NCBI GenBank assembly: GCA_009778275.1
Contig: WRKC01000074.1
Span: forward strand, 1-9,008
Reading direction: 5' to 3'
Origin: Methanomassiliicoccaceae archaeon
Lineage (GTDB): Archaea > Thermoplasmatota > Thermoplasmata > Methanomassiliicoccales > Methanomethylophilaceae
Length of the DNA stretch: 9,008 nt
Shown here one piece after another: positions 5,787-9,008 of this stretch. Under the pieces are notes generated by a model. It had not been told where the DNA came from and made no database searches. It saw only the letters and a program-made list of their open reading frames with translations. The number at the start of each line of letters is the position of its first letter. Within the stretch, counting starts at the first letter, position 1. The position numbers and the translations under genes are program-made.

Positions 5787-6751
5787 CCGTGGGCAACCTG
5801 AACGTAGCTGTCCTCGGAGTGAAAGACCTTGCGGATCGCGTGGGGAAGAAAGGTACGGTCACCGATGTGACCTTCTTCGAAGTGAAGAGAGGGAATGATT
5901 CCGTCACCCTGATCGAACCTTCCAAGTATCCCGAGAAGCTGTCATCGCTGTTCTACTCGTTGGGTATGTCGGAGTTCGTCATATTGGCCGTGGACAAGAT
6001 AGATTCCTCACTCGGGGAGTCCATCGTGATGACGGACCTTTTCAAGATAAGAAAGGGGTGGATAATACTCAGGAACTACATCCAAAAGGAGCAGCTCGCA
6101 CCGCTGATTGCCGGCACCTCTTTGGAAGGATATTCGTTGATCGAAGAGGACCCCGTCAAGATAAGAGAGGACCTTCTGGACATCGCTCAGAAAGAAGCCC
6201 GGAAACCCGGCAGCGGAACGTGCGGGTCCTGCCCGGTAGACAGCCATTTCAACGTCAAAGGGGTGGGTACTGTGGTCCTCGGTTCCGTCATAGACGGATA
6301 TTTCAGAAAACACGACAAGATGCATGTGTACCCGCTTAAGCGGGAGGTCGTCCTGAAATCCATACAAAAACATGATATCGATGCGGATGACGGCGTCAGG
6401 GGGGACCATGTGGGGCTGGCCCTGAGGGGGATCGAATCCGAAGAGTTGGACAGGGGATTCGTGCTTACCACCGACCCGTCTGTGAAAATGACCCGCAAGA
6501 TCGTTGGAAAGGCGGAGCTCATCAAATACTGGCCATCGCCTCTGAAAGAGGGGATGGTGCTCCATATCGGACACTGGATGCAGATGATCCCGTCAAGGAT
6601 CACAAGCGTCGATGACGGCAGTGATTTCAGGAACCCCACCCTCACCGTGGAGATGGAGTCGGACATGATACACAAGCCGGGCGATATCGGGGTCATGATG
6701 TATCTGGAAGGCGGAAAATTGAGGATTGCGGGGTCGATGAGGCTTGAATGA
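5783..6751 (+). CDS. SelB-like elongation factor paralogue (aSelBL) with degenerate GTPase domain
   Basis: This 322-residue protein has the three-domain layout of EF-Tu/EF1A/SelB but no SelB C-terminal extension. Residues 1-140 align in order with a G domain whose motifs are lost. After NVAVLG there is no GxxxxGK(S/T) P-loop. GTVTDVTFF (24-32) stands where switch I is expected, IEPSKYP (44-50) replaces DTPGH, RKGWIILRNYI (90-100) replaces the NKxD strand, and GTSLEG (111-116) recalls the G5 loop. Domain II is well kept (about 155-230: KGVGTVVLGSVIDG, VLKSIQKHD, DDGVRGDHVGLALRGI, ELDRGFVL) and domain III follows (about 236-322). This fits the archaeal SelB-like family reported to have disrupted GTPase domains while keeping signs of aminoacyl-tRNA and ribosome binding. 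A CGSC pair (C147, C150) at the G/domain II junction is unexplained. It is last in the operon, coupled to the ACT gene by ATGA. Function unknown; GTP hydrolysis by the usual mechanism looks impossible. Confidence 0.85.
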   Translation: MTVGNLNVAVLGVKDLADRVGKKGTVTDVTFFEVKRGNDSVTLIEPSKYPEKLSSLFYSLGMSEFVILAVDKIDSSLGESIVMTDLFKIRKGWIILRNYIQKEQLAPLIAGTSLEGYSLIEEDPVKIREDLLDIAQKEARKPGSGTCGSCPVDSHFNVKGVGTVVLGSVIDGYFRKHDKMHVYPLKREVVLKSIQKHDIDADDGVRGDHVGLALRGIESEELDRGFVLTTDPSVKMTRKIVGKAELIKYWPSPLKEGMVLHIGHWMQMIPSRITSVDDGSDFRNPTLTVEMESDMIHKPGDIGVMMYLEGGKLRIAGSMRLE

Positions 6752-6768
6752 TCCCTGCCTGTGTCAGG

Positions 6769-6778
6769 TAAATATTTA
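6769..6778 (+). promoter_or_regulatory. TATA-like box of the second PaaK-like gene
   Basis: TAAATATTTA, a perfect 10-bp palindrome, is the only A/T-rich element in the 78-bp gap after the SelB-like gene. Initiation about 25 nt downstream would fall near 6800 and leave a leader of about 30 nt. A GTGAT Shine-Dalgarno-like site (6822-6826) precedes the ATG at 6830. Read-through from the upstream operon remains possible, since no T-run terminator is visible in the gap. Confidence 0.5.
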
Positions 6779-6829
6779 AGTGTCGTCTCCATGTAAACGT
6801 GACAACGAATAGCACGATGAAGTGATGAT

Positions 6830-8131
6830 ATGGCATTCTGGAATAAAGAGATCGAAACGATGCCCCGTGCGGAGCTTGAGAAGCTTCAACTGAGTCTTTT
6901 GAAGAAGCAGGTCCGCACAATGTATGATTCATCAAAATTCATCCACGATCGTATGAAAGCGGCAGGCTTGTCGCCTGCAGACATCACCGACATGGGATCG
7001 TTCCGGAAGATGCCTTTCATGAGGAAGACGGATTTCAGGGACAACTACCCGGACGGCCTTTTCATAAGACCTTACGAGGATCTTGTAAGACTCCATGTCT
7101 CATCAGGCACAACAGGAAAACCAACGGTCGTCGGGTACACCAGGAAAGACCTTGACCTTTGGGCGGAATCCCTTACCAGAGGGATGGTCTCCTTCGGGAT
7201 GACAAAGCACGACCTGGTGCAGAACAGCCATGGATACGGCCTGTTCACCGGAGGATTGGGCGTTCACTATGCTGCGGAGAAACTCGGCGCCACGGTGCTG
7301 CCTGCCAGCACAGGGAACACAGAGAGACAGATACAGCTCATGAAGGACCTCCATGTCACGGCGTTCGTCGGAACACCTTCGTACCTGTTCCATATCGCTG
7401 ACACATGCGACAAGATGGGAGTGGATATGCGCAGAGATACGAATGTGAGACTGGCGATCGCAGGAGGGGAGCCTTGGTCCGAGAGCATGAGAGCAAAGAT
7501 CCAGGACAGGACCGGGATACACATACACAATTGCTACGGAGCGAGCGAATTCAACGGACCTTCTTTCCTCGAATGCGAAGAACAGGCCGGCCTGCATGTT
7601 TGGGCGGACCTTTGCATCATGGAAGTGCTGGACAAGAACGGCGACCAATGCGCTGACGGCGAAAAGGGAGAACTCGTCATCACAATGCTGCAGAAAGAGG
7701 CGTTCCCCCTCATCAGATACAAAATAGGGGACGTTTCCGCGCTCGACTGGGAGAAATGTGAGTGCGGAAGGACGCATCCCCGCCTTATGATGCTGTCCGG
7801 AAGAACGGACGATATGCTTGTCGTGCGCGGAGTGAACGTATTCCCTTCGCAGATAGAGAGCGTGATCGGAGAGATACCGTACCTCAGCACATTCTACCAC
7901 ATCACTCTGGAAAATGAGAATTACATGGACGATATGACCGTAGAGGTCGAGTTGAACGAGTCCTCCATTGCAGACGATATGGTAAAACTGGGGAGAATGG
8001 CAAGGCAGGTCGAGGATAGACTGAAAAGCGCACTCAACATCAGCACTAAGGTCAGGCTGGTGCTGCCTGATACGCTGAAAAGGTTCGAGGGCAAGGCCCA
8101 GCACGTGACAGATAACCGCAAATACGACTGA
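6830..8131 (+). CDS. paaK: PaaK-like arylacetate-CoA ligase, paralogue 2
   Basis: This 433-residue enzyme is collinear with the ligase at 4060 and about half identical to it by eye. It is expected to activate an aryl or related acid with ATP and CoA. Motifs: P-loop VSSGTTGKP (90-98), GYGLFTGGLG (135-144), G212-G-E-P-W, YGASE (236-240), ribose-binding D301 in IRYKIGD, GRTDDMLVVRG (324-334), NVFPSQIE (336-343), and K422 in FEGKA. C249, H256, C310 and C312 repeat the putative zinc site. The segments around 117-135 and 209-245 differ from paralogue 1 (for example NCYGASEFNGP against DIYGTSEQAGP), so the acid substrate may differ. The tail is KAQHVTDNR where paralogue 1 has the more usual KAKRVIDKR. 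It has its own TATA-like box and is not overlapped by the upstream operon. It converges on the flavoprotein gene with a 2-bp gap. No ACT partner of its own is visible. Confidence 0.9.
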   Translation: MAFWNKEIETMPRAELEKLQLSLLKKQVRTMYDSSKFIHDRMKAAGLSPADITDMGSFRKMPFMRKTDFRDNYPDGLFIRPYEDLVRLHVSSGTTGKPTVVGYTRKDLDLWAESLTRGMVSFGMTKHDLVQNSHGYGLFTGGLGVHYAAEKLGATVLPASTGNTERQIQLMKDLHVTAFVGTPSYLFHIADTCDKMGVDMRRDTNVRLAIAGGEPWSESMRAKIQDRTGIHIHNCYGASEFNGPSFLECEEQAGLHVWADLCIMEVLDKNGDQCADGEKGELVITMLQKEAFPLIRYKIGDVSALDWEKCECGRTHPRLMMLSGRTDDMLVVRGVNVFPSQIESVIGEIPYLSTFYHITLENENYMDDMTVEVELNESSIADDMVKLGRMARQVEDRLKSALNISTKVRLVLPDTLKRFEGKAQHVTDNRKYD

Positions 8132-8133
8132 TC

Positions 8134-8688
8134 TCACTTCAGGATGATCTCGGTAATCCCATTCAATCCTATTTCGTATTGGCCTGAGGAGATCTTCTCC
8201 TTATCCGCGAAGGGTATCCTGAGATCGCATAGGTACTCCAAAGAGAAGTACTCACAGAAATCCTTCAGCCCGTTCATGGCGTAATCCGCGACCTCTACAT
8301 CGTCGCCTAGCGTTATCAGCGCCATCATCTTCTTTCCCTTTATGAAATTGTACGAAGGGTCTCCTACGCAGCAGAGACAGTGCAGCCTGTTCAGGAACGC
8401 GAGCGTACACGGGGTTAGCTGCCACATGTATATCGGGGACGCGATGACTATGATGTCCGATGACAATATCTTCGGATACAGGTCGATCATGTCATCCATG
8501 ACCGCGCAATGCGTTTTCAGAGCCGCTTTCTGGCATGCGCCGCAGTTGCTGCAGCCTTTTATCTCCATGCCGAAAATACGCACCTCCTCAACGTCCGCTT
8601 TGTCACCGACGCTCTTCAGGAACTGTTTGACGAGTTCGGAGGTATTGCCGTTCGCCCTTGGTGACCCGTTTATCACAAGCATCTTCAT
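8134..8688 (-). CDS. Flavodoxin-fold NAD(P)H/FMN oxidoreductase with cysteine cluster
   Basis: The 184-residue cytosolic protein belongs to the NADPH-dependent FMN reductase / iron-sulfur flavoprotein group. The FMN phosphate loop is NGSPRANGNTSE (7-18). ASPIYMWQLTP (83-93) is the second flavin-contact loop with the conserved SPIY. C46-x2-C49-x2-C52-x8-C61 followed by DDM (65-67) resembles the compact cysteine motif that binds a 4Fe-4S cluster in Isf-type proteins, although the last spacing is longer than the CX4-7C I recall. Extra cysteines (C94, C104, C106, C107) lie near the flavin side. It could carry electrons between NAD(P)H or ferredoxin and a partner, or be a quinone/nitro-type reductase. 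The start has no Shine-Dalgarno site but a TATA-like element is about 27 nt upstream, which suits a leaderless message; M3 (8682) is an alternative start. It follows pylD by 32 bp on the same strand, so co-transcription with the pyl genes is also possible. Confidence 0.88.
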   Translation of the reverse strand: MKMLVINGSPRANGNTSELVKQFLKSVGDKADVEEVRIFGMEIKGCSNCGACQKAALKTHCAVMDDMIDLYPKILSSDIIVIASPIYMWQLTPCTLAFLNRLHCLCCVGDPSYNFIKGKKMMALITLGDDVEVADYAMNGLKDFCEYFSLEYLCDLRIPFADKEKISSGQYEIGLNGITEIILK

Positions 8689-8710
8689 GCAACAGGTTAC
8701 AATATCCGCA

Positions 8711-8718
8711 TATTTTCC
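8711..8718 (-). promoter_or_regulatory. TATA-like element before the flavoprotein gene
   Basis: On the minus strand GGAAAATA (8718-8711, continuing TGCGG) lies between the pylD stop and the flavoprotein ATG. Its centre is about 27 nt before that ATG, the spacing expected for a leaderless archaeal transcript, and no Shine-Dalgarno site is present. It is a weak box. Confidence 0.35.
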
Positions 8719-8720
8719 AT

Positions 8721-9008
8721 TTACGGTCCCTTCAGCCTGGAAAAGGATGCGCTTTGTACCGCCATCACAGCCACCCCGATATCCAGTGGGTCGTGTATTA
8801 TCATCTTTGCCTTCCTTATACCGGTCTCGTCGAAGGGGAAAGGTATTCCCGGCGACGAGAATATAGCTCCCTCTTTCACATAATTTCCATCAATGGACGC
8901 CGGCGATGCGTTGAATACCAGTTCGTGAGAGGATAGCGAACCTCTGAGATCGTCTGCGACCTTTATTCCGATCCTATCTGAAAGGTCCTTCGTCTTGTTT
9001 TCATCGAT
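8721..9008 (-). CDS. pylD: PylD C-terminal fragment (pyrrolysine biosynthesis dehydrogenase), 5' end outside window
   Basis: Translating the minus strand from the right edge gives 95 residues ending at TAA (8721-8723) with no interruption. I read this as the C-terminal third of PylD, which oxidises 3-methylornithyl-N6-lysine so that it cyclises to pyrrolysine. The pattern matches what I recall of Methanosarcina PylD: ELVFNASP (29-36; IIFEATP type), then AIFSSPGIPFPF (48-59; LSTPGIP type), then IIHDPLDIGVAVM (70-82; IAEPLGIGTASM type), ending close to the normal C-terminus. The upstream part resembles the end of the Rossmann NAD-binding domain (IDENKTKDLSDRIGI). The fragment is short and recognised from memory, so other Rossmann dehydrogenases are not fully excluded. 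PylS, PylB, PylC and tRNA-Pyl, if clustered, would lie beyond the right edge. Confidence 0.75.
   Translation of the reverse strand: MDENKTKDLSDRIGIKVADDLRGSLSSHELVFNASPASIDGNYVKEGAIFSSPGIPFPFDETGIRKAKMIIHDPLDIGVAVMAVQSASFSRLKGP

Noticed and set aside
7103..8137. 344-codon open frame on the minus strand, antisense to the second ligase
   Set aside because: The plus-strand ligase is complete with all motifs. A similar antisense frame lies opposite the first ligase (4327-5163), as expected from shared codon bias. The translation is rich in His, Cys and Arg with no recognisable domain.

Overview
The window most likely comes from a methanogenic archaeon of the Methanomassiliicoccales or a close relative in the Thermoplasmata. 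The evidence is a C-terminal fragment that reads as PylD (pyrrolysine biosynthesis), a SelB-like elongation factor with a wrecked GTPase domain (aSelBL family, mostly methanogens), and two PaaK-type adenylate-forming ligases with a tandem-ACT partner, a grouping I associate with methanogen genomes. The sites also look archaeal: AT-rich TATA-like boxes rather than -35/-10 pairs, GGTGAT-type Shine-Dalgarno sites, and two genes placed as if transcribed leaderless. None of the seven stop codons seen is TAG, as expected if UAG is kept for pyrrolysine. The taxonomic placement is inference.

Layout. Positions 1-3080 (minus strand) hold the first 1026 codons of one large, uninterrupted surface or secreted protein whose 3' end lies outside the window. 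It has an N-terminal hydrophobic segment, two GLUG/beta-helix-like modules and the start of carboxypeptidase-regulatory-like domains. A 271-bp intergenic stretch (3081-3351) follows, carrying its probable promoter and an imperfect inverted repeat. Next is a class I SAM-dependent methyltransferase (3352-3978, minus). An AT-rich block near 3994-4011 probably serves as promoter in both directions.

On the plus strand, 4060-6751 is a tightly coupled three-gene operon: PaaK-like ligase (4060-5358), tandem-ACT protein (5358-5786, 1-nt overlap) and degenerate SelB-like factor (5783-6751, 4-nt overlap). A 78-bp gap with its own TATA-like box leads to a second PaaK-like paralogue (6830-8131). It converges, with only 2 bp between stop codons, on a flavodoxin-fold/FMN-reductase-type protein with a cysteine cluster (8134-8688, minus). 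That gene lies 32 bp downstream of the pylD 3' end (8721-9008, minus).

How the genes may work together. The ligases probably activate aryl (arylacetate-type) acids with ATP and CoA, and the ACT protein may sense an amino acid, so the operon may handle aromatic amino acid salvage or breakdown. Why a tRNA/ribosome-binding-type protein that has lost its GTPase motifs is co-translated with them is the main puzzle. It sits about 2 kb from pylD, which revives in a local form the old question of a link between SelB-like proteins and pyrrolysine. The flavoprotein beside pylD could be a redox partner, for example for the radical-SAM enzyme PylB, but that is speculation.
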